Below, one piece after another: positions 17,205 to 26,822 of a DNA stretch of 64,000 nt. Both the position numbers and the translations under genes were made by a program. Each line of letters opens with the position of its first letter. Position 1 is the first letter of the stretch. Origin of the DNA: Alcaligenaceae bacterium (GTDB taxonomy: Bacteria > Pseudomonadota > Gammaproteobacteria > Burkholderiales > Burkholderiaceae_B). The notes below the pieces were generated by a model. It had not been told where the DNA came from, ran no database searches, and worked only from the letters and a program-made list of their open reading frames with translations. Where the stretch lies: contig JACCEN010000007.1 in assembly GCA_013416435.1 (NCBI GenBank), positions 62,001-126,000 on the forward strand, in the 5' to 3' direction.

Positions 17205-17226
17205 CAAGGCGTGCGCTTGCCAGGCC

Positions 17227-18453
17227 CTACGCCATGTCGCGTATGAATTGCGCTATTTTAGGATAGATGATGTTGCGCCAGCGCCGACCGGAAAAAATGC
17301 CATAGTGTCCGCAGCCCATGGCGGTGTAGTGCTGCTTGCGTTCGGCCGGTATGCCGGCGCAAAGCGTTTGCGCGGCCTGCGTCTGCCCTTGGCCGGAGAT
17401 GTCGTCGAGTTCGCCTTCGATCGTCATCAGTGCGGTATGCCGGATGACGGACGGGTCGACCTTCCGGCCGTCGATGATCCAGGTTCCAAGAGGGAGCCGG
17501 TGCTCTTGGAAGACGATCTTGATGGTGTCCAGATAGAATTCGGCCGGCATGTCCAGCACGGCGTTGTATTCATCGTAGAACCGGCGGTGCGCCTCGGCGT
17601 CATCGTCGTCGCCCTTGAGCAGGTCCATGTAGAAATCGTAGTGCGAGCGCAGATGCCGATCGGGGTTCATCGCCATGAATCCCGCATGCTGCAGGAAGCC
17701 GGGATAGACATGCCGGCCCGCGCCGGGATAGCGCGCCGGCACGCGGTGTATGACATTGTTCTCGAACCAGCTGTACGATTTGGTGGTGGCGAGGCGGTTG
17801 ACCTGGGTCGGCGATTGCCGGGTATCGATGGGGCCGCCCATCATGACCATGCTGCAGGGCTGACAGGGATCATCGTTGGCGGCCATGAGCGATACCGCCG
17901 CCAGGACCGGCACGGTGGGCTGGCAGACCGCAATGACATGCGTCTGCGGGCCCAGATGGCGCAGAAAGCCCTGTATGTATCGTACGTAGTCGTTCAGGTG
18001 GAACGGGCCGGCATCGGCAGGCACCATGCGGGCGTCCAGCCAATCGGTGACATAGACGTCGTGGTGGGGCAGCAGGGTACGGACGGTGTCGCGCAACAAC
18101 GTGGCATGGTGGCCTGAAAGCGGCGCCACCAGGAGGATGCGCGGATCGTCGTCCAGCTTCGCCCGGCTGTCGCGCTGAAAATGGATCAGGTTGCAAAAAG
18201 GCTTGCTGAGCGCGATCTCTTTGCGGACCACCACGGGGTGGCCGTCGCGCTCGGTGCTGTCCAGCCCCCATGCGGGCTTTTCATAATCCTTGCCCAGGCG
18301 GTGGACCAGCTCGTAGGCGGCCGCAACCTGCCGGGACACCGGCGTATAGCTGAAGGGGCTGTAGGGGTGGGAGAAAAGCTGGCTGCCTGAATTGGTAAAG
18401 GCGGCCAAAGGGGTCAGGAAGGCCCGTTGGAGTTCGTGCAGATCGTACAGCAT
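17227..18453 (-). CDS. phaZ: Intracellular poly(3-hydroxybutyrate) depolymerase
   Basis: Mobilises stored PHB granules to hydroxybutyrate oligomers or thioesters. The 408-residue protein matches the intracellular PhaZ1-type family: no signal peptide, opening MLYDLHELQRAFLTPLAAF, an alpha/beta-hydrolase core and cysteine C177 in the nucleophile position (VIAVCQPTVPVLAA) instead of serine, as in Ralstonia PhaZ1. Candidate acid/base residues follow in EGELDDISG and GCGHYGIFSG. It implies the organism makes polyhydroxyalkanoate. It is monocistronic, ending in its own terminator. Confidence 0.94.
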   Translation of the reverse strand: MLYDLHELQRAFLTPLAAFTNSGSQLFSHPYSPFSYTPVSRQVAAAYELVHRLGKDYEKPAWGLDSTERDGHPVVVRKEIALSKPFCNLIHFQRDSRAKLDDDPRILLVAPLSGHHATLLRDTVRTLLPHHDVYVTDWLDARMVPADAGPFHLNDYVRYIQGFLRHLGPQTHVIAVCQPTVPVLAAVSLMAANDDPCQPCSMVMMGGPIDTRQSPTQVNRLATTKSYSWFENNVIHRVPARYPGAGRHVYPGFLQHAGFMAMNPDRHLRSHYDFYMDLLKGDDDDAEAHRRFYDEYNAVLDMPAEFYLDTIKIVFQEHRLPLGTWIIDGRKVDPSVIRHTALMTIEGELDDISGQGQTQAAQTLCAGIPAERKQHYTAMGCGHYGIFSGRRWRNIIYPKIAQFIRDMA

Positions 18454-18594
18454 GAGAGGGTGCGGCCTTATAAAAATATTCTTCTTGTGAGCATGGTTAT
18501 AAGCTAATCACAATCACGCTAGATTACCAATAAGAAGTTACCAGAAGTTTGCATCTTCCCTGGGCGGCACCGCTGATCATCTGTTGTTTTAACG

Positions 18595-18918
18595 TTACTT
18601 TTCAAGATACTTCAGTTTGTCGGGCACGCCATTCCAGTCATCGGCGTCGGGCAGAGGCGACTTCGACCGGTTGATGGGGCCGAACTCGGGAGTGAGTTCG
18701 GCATTCAGGGCAATGTACTGGACTTGGTCCTGGGGGACGTCCTCTTCGGCAAAGATAGCGTTGGCGGGGCATTCCGGCACGCAGACCGCGCAGTCGATGC
18801 ATTCGTCCGGATCGATCACCAGGAAATTGGGCCCTTCGCGGAAACAGTCCACCGGACAGACGTCGACACAATCGGTGAACTTGCATTTGATACAGTTTTC
18901 GGTGACAACGTGTGTCAT
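18595..18918 (-). CDS. fdxA: Seven-iron ferredoxin FdxA
   Basis: A 107-residue soluble electron carrier with one [3Fe-4S] and one [4Fe-4S] cluster. The N-terminal Cys pattern [18 protein letters not shown] and the second set [12 protein letters not shown] are those of the Azotobacter FdI/FdxA family, and the C-terminal extension of about 50 residues ([19 protein letters not shown]) is typical. GGAG lies upstream of the ATG. It is divergent from pncB. Confidence 0.96.
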   Translation of the reverse strand: MTHVVTENCIKCKFTDCVDVCPVDCFREGPNFLVIDPDECIDCAVCVPECPANAIFAEEDVPQDQVQYIALNAELTPEFGPINRSKSPLPDADDWNGVPDKLKYLEK

Positions 18919-18988
18919 TTCAAAGCTCCAACATCAGATGAGCTTGATTTTACCCAATTAACTGAAGGTAAGCCCGGATTGACCTGTC

Positions 18989-19007
18989 GGCAAAGCTGGT
19001 CTTTGCC
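18989..19007. promoter_or_regulatory. Inverted repeat between fdxA and pncB
   Basis: GGCAAAG, five-base spacer CTGGT, CTTTGCC: a perfect 7-bp inverted repeat about 75 bases from each gene. It is well placed to be a shared operator for the divergent pair. I cannot match it to a named regulator. Confidence 0.45.
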
Positions 19008-19032
19008 TCTATGATGTCGTTTGCATCGGAGG

Positions 19033-19048
19033 CAGGGCGGCCGCCCTG
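19033..19048. promoter_or_regulatory. 16-base perfect palindrome in the pncB leader
   Basis: CAGGGCGGCCGCCCTG is fully self-complementary and lies 33 bases before the pncB ATG, in a leader that otherwise has no clear ribosome site. It could be a protein site or an RNA hairpin; a hairpin without loop bases would have to open its centre. Confidence 0.4.
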
Positions 19049-19080
19049 TGATATGGTAAGCAAAACTTTCGCCGGACCCC

Positions 19081-20256
19081 ATGATAATTACTTCGTTACT
19101 CGACACCGATCTGTACAAGTTCACCATGATGCAGGTGGTCCTGCATCAGTTCCCCGCCGCGCAGGTCGAATATCGTTACAAGTGCCGTAATCCCAATATC
19201 AACCTGGCGGCCTATCTGGACGAAATCCGCGAGGAAGTGCACCAACTGTGCCAGTTGCGCTTCACCGAGGCGGAACTTCAGTATCTGCGTTCGCTCCGAT
19301 TCATCAAAAGCGATTTCGTCGATTTTCTGGGGCTGTTCCACCTTCCCGAAAAATGCATCAGCATCACCGAAAGCAAGGTGCCGGGTGAAATCGAAATCAG
19401 CGTGAAGGGGCCGTGGCTGCACACCATATTATTCGAAATCCCCGTGCTGGCGATCGTGAACGAAGTGTACTTCCGCAACGTCTGCCGTGAACCTGGCTGG
19501 GAAGAAGGGCGCAAGCGGCTGCAGGAAAAAATGCGTCTGGTCGTCGATGACCCCGCTCTGGCCGACTTCCGTGTCGCGGAATACGGCACACGCAGGCGGT
19601 TCTCGAAGCTCTGGCACGATGAAGTCGTGACCACCATGAAAAGCCAGATGGGCGTCCACTTTGCCGGCACCAGCAACGTGGAACTGGCCATGAAGCACCA
19701 GGTCACCCCGCTGGGGACCATGGCTCACGAATACCTGCAGGCCTGCCAGGCGCTCGGGCCGCGCCTGCGCGACTCGCAAGTCTATGCGCTGGAAGTCTGG
19801 GCCAAGGAATACCGCGGCGACCTCGGGATCGCGCTGTCCGACGTCTACGGCATGGATGCCTTCCTGCGTGACTTCGACATGTATTTCTGCAAGCTGTTCG
19901 ACGGGGCGCGCCATGATTCGGGCGACCCTTTCGTATGGGGCGAACGCCTGCTCGAGCATTACGCTCGCAACCGCACCGATCCCCGTACCAAAATCCTGGT
20001 GTTCTCCGACGCCTTGACCATTCCGCGCGCCATCGAGCTCGCCAAGCATTTCGCCGGCCGTTGCAAGATTTCTTTCGGAATCGGCACCAATCTTACCAAC
20101 GACCTGGGCCACGAGCCCTTGCAAATCGTGATGAAGATGGTCCGCTGCAACGGTCAACCCGTGGCGAAAGTGTCGGATGCGCCTGAAAAGACCATGTGCG
20201 ACGACCCAGCCTACCTGGCCTACCTGCGCCAGGTCTTCGAACTGCCGCCGGCCTGA
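19081..20256 (+). CDS. pncB: Nicotinate phosphoribosyltransferase
   Basis: Converts nicotinate, PRPP and ATP to nicotinate mononucleotide in NAD salvage. The 391-residue product carries the family blocks [15 protein letters not shown] at the N-terminus, [19 protein letters not shown] with the autophosphorylated histidine, and [10 protein letters not shown] near the PRPP site. The start [11 protein letters not shown] matches family length. ridA follows after 34 bases. Confidence 0.97.
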   Translation: MIITSLLDTDLYKFTMMQVVLHQFPAAQVEYRYKCRNPNINLAAYLDEIREEVHQLCQLRFTEAELQYLRSLRFIKSDFVDFLGLFHLPEKCISITESKVPGEIEISVKGPWLHTILFEIPVLAIVNEVYFRNVCREPGWEEGRKRLQEKMRLVVDDPALADFRVAEYGTRRRFSKLWHDEVVTTMKSQMGVHFAGTSNVELAMKHQVTPLGTMAHEYLQACQALGPRLRDSQVYALEVWAKEYRGDLGIALSDVYGMDAFLRDFDMYFCKLFDGARHDSGDPFVWGERLLEHYARNRTDPRTKILVFSDALTIPRAIELAKHFAGRCKISFGIGTNLTNDLGHEPLQIVMKMVRCNGQPVAKVSDAPEKTMCDDPAYLAYLRQVFELPPA

Positions 20257-20290
20257 GGTCTGCTATATTTGCCAGTTTTGGAGGCTTCTT

Positions 20291-20644
20291 ATGAGCGAAG
20301 TGGAACGCGTCAATGTTGAAAAACGTCTGTCGGACATGGCCATCTACAATGGCGTCGCCTACCTGGCGGGCCAGGTCCCCGATGACGCATCGCTGGATAT
20401 CCAGGGCCAGACAGCGCAAGTCCTGGCCACCATCGACCGGCTGCTCGCCACGGCCGGCACCGACAAGTCCCGCATTCTAATGGCCCAGATCTTCGTTGCC
20501 AACATGAAGGAATTCGACGGCATGAACAAGGCTTGGGACGCATGGGTCGCGCCGGGCAACGCTCCGCCCCGGGCAACCATCGAGGCTCGCCTGGCCAATC
20601 CCGACTACAAAGTCGAAATCGTCGTCACCGCCGCCCTGCGTTAA
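20291..20644 (+). CDS. RidA family protein
   Basis: A 117-residue YjgF/YER057c/UK114 protein; characterised members hydrolyse reactive enamine/imine intermediates. Key features are the NGVAYLAGQVP opening and the PPRATIEARLANPDYKVEIVVTAA C-terminus, where the arginine in the PxRxT position would bind the substrate carboxylate. ATG 20291 follows GGAGGC, a good ribosome site; the frame is open further upstream inside pncB but unsupported. Its stop is 17 bases from the convergent flavodoxin gene, the only convergent junction in the window without the palindromic repeat. Confidence 0.93.
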   Translation: MSEVERVNVEKRLSDMAIYNGVAYLAGQVPDDASLDIQGQTAQVLATIDRLLATAGTDKSRILMAQIFVANMKEFDGMNKAWDAWVAPGNAPPRATIEARLANPDYKVEIVVTAALR

Positions 20645-20661
20645 GCCGGCCCGGGCGGCTT

Positions 20662-21177
20662 TCACAGCAGCAGGGCCGCCAGCAGGCCGCCCATGTTTTC
20701 GCTGGCCTGCCGGTCTTGCGGGCCGATGGTCTTCGGTGCGAGTATGGCCTCGGCGGTTTGCGCCGCGGTGTTTGCGATATAGGCAGGGGCCGCCGGCTTG
20801 AGGCGCCAGCCGGTGCAGATTCTTTCGGCCTGGCGCACGGCATTGCCGCCGTCGCTGCCCGCGCTGACCAGCAGCCCGTAGTGGCGCCCGTTCAGGCGGT
20901 CCAGCACGGCATAGTAATTGCGGTCGAAGAATTCCTTCATTGCTCCGCTCAGGCCGGCAAGATTCTCCGGACAGCAGAACAGCATGGCGTCCGCGCCCAG
21001 CAAGTCTTCCGCCTGGGCCTCGTCGGCGTGCCGGATCACGATATCCAGCCTGTGCTCTGCCTGCAATTCGTCGGCGGCGGCGCGGGCGCCCGCAATTGCG
21101 GCATCCGCCATCTGTTTTGCGGCGCCGGTGCGCGAATGCCATACGATAAGCAGGGTTTTCCGAGTCTCTGAATTCAT
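20662..21177 (-). CDS. Flavodoxin-family protein
   Basis: A 171-residue protein with the flavodoxin-like fold. The phosphate loop HSRTGAAKQMADA binds FMN, and CCPENLAGLSGAMKEFFDRNYY resembles NAD(P)H-dependent FMN reductases/WrbA-like proteins. It is probably a redox enzyme or an FMN-dependent quinone reductase; the partner is unknown. It is divergent from relA, with about 90 bases between start codons. Confidence 0.82.
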   Translation of the reverse strand: MNSETRKTLLIVWHSRTGAAKQMADAAIAGARAAADELQAEHRLDIVIRHADEAQAEDLLGADAMLFCCPENLAGLSGAMKEFFDRNYYAVLDRLNGRHYGLLVSAGSDGGNAVRQAERICTGWRLKPAAPAYIANTAAQTAEAILAPKTIGPQDRQASENMGGLLAALLL

Positions 21178-21266
21178 GATGGTCGTTGTTTCGCATGGCC
21201 TCCATACACGTTAGTATAGGGGCGCTGCAAAATTCGCACGCTTCTGTTGTCTGTAAGTTTCCCGCC

Positions 21267-23507
21267 ATGGCTACGATTGCTCCACCGGATTCCGAAAAAT
21301 TGCCCTTCGATGCGCAATGGTTCAAACGCGCTTGCGCGGACCTGGACGAGAGCGGCTGCCAGTTGCTGAAGGACGCCGCGGATTGGGCGCGCGAGCATAC
21401 CACCGGCCTTCTGGCCACCACCGGCGAACCGCTTGCGGAACACAGCGCGGAGGTGGTGCTGATTCTGGCCGAACTCGGCACCGATGCCCAGGCGCGCGCC
21501 AGCGCGCTGCTGACCGTCCTGCGACCCGAGAACACACGCAACGAACGCGACGATCCTTTGTTCAAGCGGTTCGGCCCGGAAGTCATGTCTCTCGTCCAGG
21601 GTACGCGCGCCTTGCTGCGGCTTGGCCATCTTGCGGGGCAGGCGACCGATCAGGCCGCCACCGGCACGGATCAAAAGGAGATGCAGCGCAAGATGCTGCT
21701 GGCCATGGCTGCCGACTTGCGCATCGTCCTGATGCGCCTCGCATCGCGCCTGCAGTCCTTGCGCTGGCACGCCAGTTCCAAGACGCCATGCCCAAGGAGT
21801 TTCGCGCAGGAGACCATGGAGCTCTATACGCCCCTGGCGAACCGGCTGGGAATATGGCAGATCAAATGGGAAATGGAAGACCTGGCGTTCCGATTCCTGG
21901 AGCCCGATACCTACAAGACCATCGCTCGCCAGCTCGAGGAAAAACGCGTCGAACGCGAGGCCTTCATCAGCGATACGGTCCGGCGGCTGCGGGCCGCCCT
22001 GAAAAAGGCGCGCATACATGCCGACGTGAGCGGCAGGCCCAAGCACATCTACAGCATCTGGAACAAGATGCGCAACAAGAGCCTGGAGTTCAATCAGCTG
22101 TACGACCTGCGGGCCTTGCGAGTCATCGTCGAAGACGAGCGCGCCTGCTATGGCGCACTGGCGCTGGTGCATGCCATGTGGACGCCGGTTTCCGATGAGT
22201 TCGACGACTATATTTCGCGGCCGAAGCCCAATGGCTACCGGTCGCTGCACACCGTGGTGGCCGACGCGCAAGGCAGAACGTTCGAGATTCAGATACGCAC
22301 GCACGAAATGCACCAGTTCGCCGAATACGGCATGGCGGCCCATTGGCGCTATAAAGAGGCGGGGCCGCGCGGAGGGCAGGTTGCTGCTTCGGGCGGCTAC
22401 GATCAGAAAATCGCCTGGATGCGGCAATTGCTTGCTTGGGACAAAGACGACGCGGAAACACTGCGCGCGCCGGAGGGCACCGAAACTGCGCGGGCGGCTG
22501 ATGAACGCATCTACGTCATGACCCCCCAGGCGCGAGTCATCGAGCTGCCGGCCGGCGCGACGCCGGTCGATTTTGCCTATTACCTGCACACCGACCTGGG
22601 CCACCGCTGCCGGGGCGCGCGCGTCGATGGGCAGATGGTCCCGTTGCTGACCCGGTTGTCGACCGGCCAGACGGTGGAAATCATTGCGGCCAAATCGGGC
22701 GGCCCGTCCCGCGACTGGCTCAACCCCCAACTGGGGTTCCTGGCCAGCCCTCGTTCGCGCGCCAAGGTCAGGGCCTGGTTCAATGCGATCGAGCTGCAGC
22801 AGCGCATCTCGCAGGGCCAGGCCATGGTGGAAAAAGAGCTGCAGCGCCTGGGCAAGACCGCGGTCAACCTCGAGCAAATGGCCCAACAGCTCGACTTCGC
22901 ACGCGCCGATGACCTTTACGTCGCGGTGGCCAAGGAAGAGTTCAGCCTGCGCCAGATCGACTACCTGCTCATGGGCGGCAAGGGCCGCACACCGGAGGGT
23001 GACTCCGAGGCGAACGTATCCGAGGCCCGGATCTACGGTAGCCGGGACGAGAGCGTGGCGCGCACCGGCAAGAGCGGCGTGCTGGTGGTGGGCGTGGACT
23101 CGCTGATGACCCAGCTTGCGCGCTGCTGCCGCCCCGCGCCTCCCGACTCCATCGTCGGGTTCGTGACGCGCGGCCGCGGCGTGTCCATACACCGGCGCGA
23201 TTGCAGCGCCTATGCCGCGCTGGCCGCCCGCAGCCCCGAACGGCTGATCGATGTGGACTGGGGCAATACCGGCGACGCCGTGTACCCCATCGACATCAGC
23301 ATCCATGCGCCGGAGCGTCCCAATCTGCTGCGGGACCTGTCCGAGGTCTTTGCCAAGCTGCGGCTGAACGTGGTGAGCGTCAATACGCACAGCCGGCGTT
23401 CGCTGGCCCACATGGTGTTCACCATCGAGGTGAAGAACGGCGAGCAGATCGGCAGGGCGCTTGCGGCGCTGAACGAGCTGTCGGGGGTGACGGCGGCGCG
23501 GCATTGA
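21267..23507 (+). CDS. relA: GTP pyrophosphokinase RelA ((p)ppGpp synthetase)
   Basis: Makes (p)ppGpp on ribosomes during amino acid starvation. From ATG 21267 (MATIAPPDSEK) the protein has 746 residues: a degenerate hydrolase domain (no HD pair in the ALLTVLRPEN region, so hydrolysis is unlikely), a synthetase domain (VSGRPKHIYSIWNKM; YDLRALRVIV; PKPNGYRSLHTVV), a TGS domain (ELPAGATPVDFAYYLHTDLGHRCRGARVDG), a zinc-finger-like CCRPAPPDSIVGF segment and a C-terminal ACT domain. An in-frame start at 21186 would add 27 residues unlike the family. It is thus RelA rather than the bifunctional SpoT. Confidence 0.96.
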   Translation: MATIAPPDSEKLPFDAQWFKRACADLDESGCQLLKDAADWAREHTTGLLATTGEPLAEHSAEVVLILAELGTDAQARASALLTVLRPENTRNERDDPLFKRFGPEVMSLVQGTRALLRLGHLAGQATDQAATGTDQKEMQRKMLLAMAADLRIVLMRLASRLQSLRWHASSKTPCPRSFAQETMELYTPLANRLGIWQIKWEMEDLAFRFLEPDTYKTIARQLEEKRVEREAFISDTVRRLRAALKKARIHADVSGRPKHIYSIWNKMRNKSLEFNQLYDLRALRVIVEDERACYGALALVHAMWTPVSDEFDDYISRPKPNGYRSLHTVVADAQGRTFEIQIRTHEMHQFAEYGMAAHWRYKEAGPRGGQVAASGGYDQKIAWMRQLLAWDKDDAETLRAPEGTETARAADERIYVMTPQARVIELPAGATPVDFAYYLHTDLGHRCRGARVDGQMVPLLTRLSTGQTVEIIAAKSGGPSRDWLNPQLGFLASPRSRAKVRAWFNAIELQQRISQGQAMVEKELQRLGKTAVNLEQMAQQLDFARADDLYVAVAKEEFSLRQIDYLLMGGKGRTPEGDSEANVSEARIYGSRDESVARTGKSGVLVVGVDSLMTQLARCCRPAPPDSIVGFVTRGRGVSIHRRDCSAYAALAARSPERLIDVDWGNTGDAVYPIDISIHAPERPNLLRDLSEVFAKLRLNVVSVNTHSRRSLAHMVFTIEVKNGEQIGRALAALNELSGVTAARH

Positions 23508-23516
23508 AGACGGCAT

Positions 23517-23549
23517 GCGCCGCGCCGGTTTCCGTTGCCGGCGCGGCGC
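23517..23549 (+). other. 12-bp stem-loop between relA and trpB
   Basis: GCGCCGCGCCGG, a nine-base loop and its perfect complement CCGGCGCGGCGC, starting 10 bases after the relA stop. No U-tract follows, so intrinsic termination is uncertain; it could protect the relA 3' end or assist Rho. Confidence 0.6.
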
Positions 23550-23622
23550 GCCGCCGAAACCTTGCGTCGGGACTGGTAAAATGGCCGGTCTCGACAATGT
23601 TGCATAACCAGAGAGTCATGTT

Positions 23623-24822
23623 TTGAAATCCTATACTCTGCCTGATCAGAACGGGCGCTTTGGCCAGTATGGCGGCTCATTCGTCGCTGAAACCCTGGTC
23701 CATGCCCTGGACGAGTTGCGTCTTGCCTATGACAAGTACCGCAATGATCCCGAATTCCTGAAGGAATTCGCCTACGAGCTCAAGCACTTCGTGGGGCGCC
23801 CCAGCCCTGTGTACCATGCTCGTCGATGGTCGGAAGAGCTGGGCGGAGCGCAAATCTGGTTCAAGCGCGAAGACCTCAATCACACGGGGGCGCACAAGAT
23901 CAACAACTGCATAGGGCAGATCCTGCTGGCCCGACGCATGGGCAAGCCCCGCATCATTGCCGAAACCGGCGCGGGGCAGCATGGCGTTGCCACCGCCACC
24001 GTCGCCGCCCGCTACGGCCTGGAATGCGTGGTCTACATGGGCAGCGAAGACGTGCGCCGCCAGGCGTCCAATGTGTACCGCATGAAGCTGCTCGGCGCCA
24101 CCGTGGTGCCTGTCGATTCCGGCTCGCGCACGCTCAAGGACGCCCTGAACGAGGCCATGCGCGACTGGGTCACCAATGTCGAAAATACCTTCTACATCAT
24201 CGGCACGGTGGCCGGGCCGCATCCCTACCCCATGATGGTCCGCGATTTCCAATCCGTCATCGGCGATGAATGCCTTGAGCAGATGCCGGCCGAAACCGGT
24301 CGCCAGCCCGACTACGTGGTGGCTTCGGTGGGCGGCGGCTCGAACGCCATGGGTATCTTTTATCCCTATATCGAACACCAGGACGTAAGCCTGGTCGGCA
24401 TCGAAGCGGCCGGAGAGGGCTTGTCCAGCGGCAAGCATGCGGCGTCGCTCAACGCGGGCGCGGTCGGCGTGCTGCACGGCAACCGCACTTATGTCATCCA
24501 GGACGACAACGGCCAGATCATCGAGACCCATTCCATCTCCGCCGGCCTGGACTATCCCGGGGTTGGTCCCGAACATGCCTGGCTGAAGGATTCTGGGCGT
24601 GCCCGCTACGAATGCATCGACGACAACGAAGCGCTCGCCGCATTCCATGCCTGCTGCCGTATCGAAGGGATCATGCCCGCGCTCGAGTCTTCACATGCGA
24701 TCGCCTATGCACAGAAGCTTGCGCCAACGCTTCCCAAGGACAAAATCATTCTTGTCTGCCTGTCCGGGCGAGGCGACAAAGACATGCATACCGTGGCCGA
24801 TTTCAGCGGCATCAGCCTGTAG
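23623..24822 (+). CDS. trpB: Tryptophan synthase beta chain
   Basis: PLP enzyme that joins indole and serine in the last step of tryptophan synthesis. The 399-residue protein has the PLP lysine motif [13 protein letters not shown], the [10 protein letters not shown] substrate loop and the phosphate-binding GGGSNA. The start is TTG at 23623: a stop codon lies in frame just upstream and no ATG occurs near the expected N-terminus ([18 protein letters not shown]). GAGAG is 7-8 bases upstream. An out-of-frame ATG-TTT-TGA overlaps this start. trpA follows after 17 bases. Confidence 0.97.
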   Translation: MKSYTLPDQNGRFGQYGGSFVAETLVHALDELRLAYDKYRNDPEFLKEFAYELKHFVGRPSPVYHARRWSEELGGAQIWFKREDLNHTGAHKINNCIGQILLARRMGKPRIIAETGAGQHGVATATVAARYGLECVVYMGSEDVRRQASNVYRMKLLGATVVPVDSGSRTLKDALNEAMRDWVTNVENTFYIIGTVAGPHPYPMMVRDFQSVIGDECLEQMPAETGRQPDYVVASVGGGSNAMGIFYPYIEHQDVSLVGIEAAGEGLSSGKHAASLNAGAVGVLHGNRTYVIQDDNGQIIETHSISAGLDYPGVGPEHAWLKDSGRARYECIDDNEALAAFHACCRIEGIMPALESSHAIAYAQKLAPTLPKDKIILVCLSGRGDKDMHTVADFSGISL

Positions 24823-24839
24823 GGAGCGGGGTTTACATA

Positions 24840-25685
24840 ATGAATTCTTCCAACAAGCGTTTGCTTGCGAGCTTTGCCGATAAAGGGCGCACGGCGCTGA
24901 TTCCATACATCACCGCCGGCGATCCCTCCATCGAGGCCACGCCGCGGTTGATGCACGCTCTGGTTCGCGCCGGAGCCGACGTCATCGAGCTGGGTGTTCC
25001 TTTTTCCGACCCCATGGCCGACGGCCCCGTCATTCAGCGTGCGGGCGAGCGTGCCATATGCCGGGGCGTGGGGCTGCGCCAGGTGCTCGACATGGTCGCC
25101 GAATTTCGTCTTCAGAACCAGGATACGCCCGTCGTCCTGATGGGCTATGCCAATCCCATCGAGCGCATGGGGCCGGCCGTGTTTGCGGAACGCGCGCAGC
25201 AGGCGGGCGTCGACGGCGTGCTGGTGGTGGATTACCCGCCCGAGGAAATCGAGTCTTTCGCCGAGCTGCTGGGCAAGGCGGAGATCGATCCCATATTCCT
25301 GCTGGCGCCTACGTCGACGCAGGAGCGCATGAGCAAGATCGGGCAATTGGCGCGCGGCTATGTCTATTATGTATCGCTGAAGGGCGTTACCGGCGCCGGT
25401 CACCTGGATACGGCAGACGTTGCGGCGCGCCTGGCCGAAATTCGCCGCCATGTGTCGATCCCGGTTGGCGTGGGCTTTGGCATCCGGGATGCTGATAGCG
25501 CCAAACGCCTGTCCGAGTGCGCGGATGCGGTCGTCATCGGCAGCAAGCTGATAGAAACCATGGAAGCCGCCGTGGCGCAGGTAAGCCAGCGCGGCGGCTC
25601 GCCCGAAGAAGCCGACACAGCGGCCATCGAAGCTGCGGAAGGCTGGCTGGCCGGAATCCGGCGGGTCCTGCCTTCGGGCGGTTGA
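24840..25685 (+). CDS. trpA: Tryptophan synthase alpha chain
   Basis: Splits indole-3-glycerol phosphate to indole, which is channelled to TrpB. The 281-residue TIM barrel shows the catalytic glutamate in [16 protein letters not shown], the catalytic aspartate in [12 protein letters not shown], the FLLAPTST and [10 protein letters not shown] loop and the phosphate site [14 protein letters not shown] 24840 gives the family length. No trpF or trpC is adjacent, so the early trp genes must lie elsewhere. It is followed by accD, a gene order common in betaproteobacteria. Confidence 0.97.
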   Translation: MNSSNKRLLASFADKGRTALIPYITAGDPSIEATPRLMHALVRAGADVIELGVPFSDPMADGPVIQRAGERAICRGVGLRQVLDMVAEFRLQNQDTPVVLMGYANPIERMGPAVFAERAQQAGVDGVLVVDYPPEEIESFAELLGKAEIDPIFLLAPTSTQERMSKIGQLARGYVYYVSLKGVTGAGHLDTADVAARLAEIRRHVSIPVGVGFGIRDADSAKRLSECADAVVIGSKLIETMEAAVAQVSQRGGSPEEADTAAIEAAEGWLAGIRRVLPSGG

Positions 25686-25737
25686 GCAACAGAGCAAGAA
25701 CCCAACGGCCCGAAGAGGGCCTACATCGGAAAAGAAC

Positions 25738-26613
25738 ATGAGTTGGATCGATAAAATACTTCCACCGCGCATCAACCGCAGCAGCGAGGGCGGCAGGCGG
25801 GTCCCCGAAGGGGTGTGGGTCAAGTGCCCGTCCTGCGAGTCCGTGCTGTACAAGGAAGACCTGAAGGCGACGCTCAACGTGTGCCCCAAGTGCAGCCATC
25901 ACATGCGCATCGGCTCGCGTGCCCGCATTGATGCATTGCTCGATGCCGACGGACGCGTCGAAATCGGGCAGGAAACGCGCCCCATGGACCCGCTGAAATT
26001 CCGCGATACGCGCAAGTACCCGGACCGTGTCTCCGAAGCCGTCAAGCAGACGGGCGAAAACGAGGCCCTGGTCGTCATGAGCGGCTGCATCCTCGAGGTG
26101 CCGACCGTGCTGGCCTGCTTCGAATTCGAGTTCATGGGCGGATCCATGGGCTCCGTGGTCGGCGAGCGCTTTGCGCGGGGCGTCCAGGAGGCCATCAAGA
26201 ACCGCACCCCATTCATCTGCGTCGCCGCCTCCGGCGGCGCACGCATGCAGGAAAGCGTGCTGTCCCTGATGCAAATGGCCAAAACCAACGCCATGCTCAC
26301 GCGGCTGTCGGCGGCGGGCCTGCCGTTCATCAGCGTGCTGACCGATCCGACCATGGGCGGCGTCTCCGCCAGCTTCGCTTTCATGGGCGATGTCGTGATC
26401 GCCGAGCCCAAGGCCTTGATCGGTTTTGCCGGCCCGCGCGTCATCGAGCAGACTGTGCGCGAGAAGCTCCCCGAAGGCTTTCAGCGCGCTGAGTTCCTGT
26501 TGCAGAAAGGAGCGATCGACATGGTGGTCGACCGTCGCGAAATGCGCAATGAACTGGCCCACTTGATGGCCATCCTGACTCGTCAGCCGGTCGACGTGGT
26601 GGCCAAGGACTGA
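25738..26613 (+). CDS. accD: Acetyl-CoA carboxylase carboxyltransferase subunit beta
   Basis: With AccA transfers CO2 from carboxybiotin to acetyl-CoA, giving malonyl-CoA for fatty acid synthesis. The 291-residue protein has the N-terminal zinc ribbon [23 protein letters not shown] and the crotonase-like core with [17 protein letters not shown] and the oxyanion region [13 protein letters not shown]. It is co-directional with trpBA, 52 bases downstream. The 3' side holds repeat cluster 4 and then a true bidirectional terminator. Confidence 0.97.
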   Translation: MSWIDKILPPRINRSSEGGRRVPEGVWVKCPSCESVLYKEDLKATLNVCPKCSHHMRIGSRARIDALLDADGRVEIGQETRPMDPLKFRDTRKYPDRVSEAVKQTGENEALVVMSGCILEVPTVLACFEFEFMGGSMGSVVGERFARGVQEAIKNRTPFICVAASGGARMQESVLSLMQMAKTNAMLTRLSAAGLPFISVLTDPTMGGVSASFAFMGDVVIAEPKALIGFAGPRVIEQTVREKLPEGFQRAEFLLQKGAIDMVVDRREMRNELAHLMAILTRQPVDVVAKD

Positions 26614-26617
26614 ATGA

Positions 26618-26734
26618 GGGGTCAGACCCCATCCGGGGTCTGACCCCATGAAAAAGGATAAAGGGGGTCAGACCCGGAAGGGTCTGGCCCCATGTAGTAA
26701 AGACGGGGTCAGACCCCGAATGGGGTCTGACCCC
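26618..26734. repeat. Palindromic repeat cluster 4 (three copies)
   Basis: Copies at 26618-26647 (loop ATCC), 26664-26691 (arms slightly shortened, loop GGAA) and 26705-26734 (loop GAAT). The first copy starts 4 bases after the accD stop. This is the one convergent junction that also has a classical U-tract terminator (26746-26785). Confidence 0.94.
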
Positions 26735-26745
26735 TTGGAACCCAC

Positions 26746-26785
26746 AAAAAAGCCTTGCCGGCGATGAGCCGGCAAGGCTTTTTTT
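26746..26785. terminator. Bidirectional intrinsic terminator between accD and rne
   Basis: A five-base A run, a perfect 12-bp stem (AGCCTTGCCGGC with GCCGGCAAGGCT, loop GATGA) and a seven-base T run. It reads as an intrinsic terminator on both strands and serves the convergent accD and rne transcripts. Confidence 0.93.
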
Positions 26786-26790
26786 GCGTG

Positions 26791-26813
26791 CGCCCGCCGC
26801 TAGGCGGCGGGCG
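26791..26813 (-). other. GC stem-loop downstream of rne
   Basis: CGCCCGCCGC and GCGGCGGGCG form a perfect 10-bp stem with a three-base loop, 9 bases after the rne stop and before the bidirectional terminator. It lacks a T run. It probably protects the rne mRNA 3' end or assists termination. Confidence 0.6.
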
Positions 26814-26822
26814 TGAGCGCCA

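Noticed and set aside
21174-23597. Long open frame of 807 codons antisense to relA
   Set aside because: It mirrors the GC-rich third-position pattern of relA; its translation is rich in Arg, Gln and His and shows no domain. Similar shadow frames lie antisense to livJ, rne, mucD and mmsA.
23508-23622. Tryptophan leader peptide and attenuator before trpB
   Set aside because: No short frame with consecutive Trp codons; the hairpin present is directly after relA and has no U tract.
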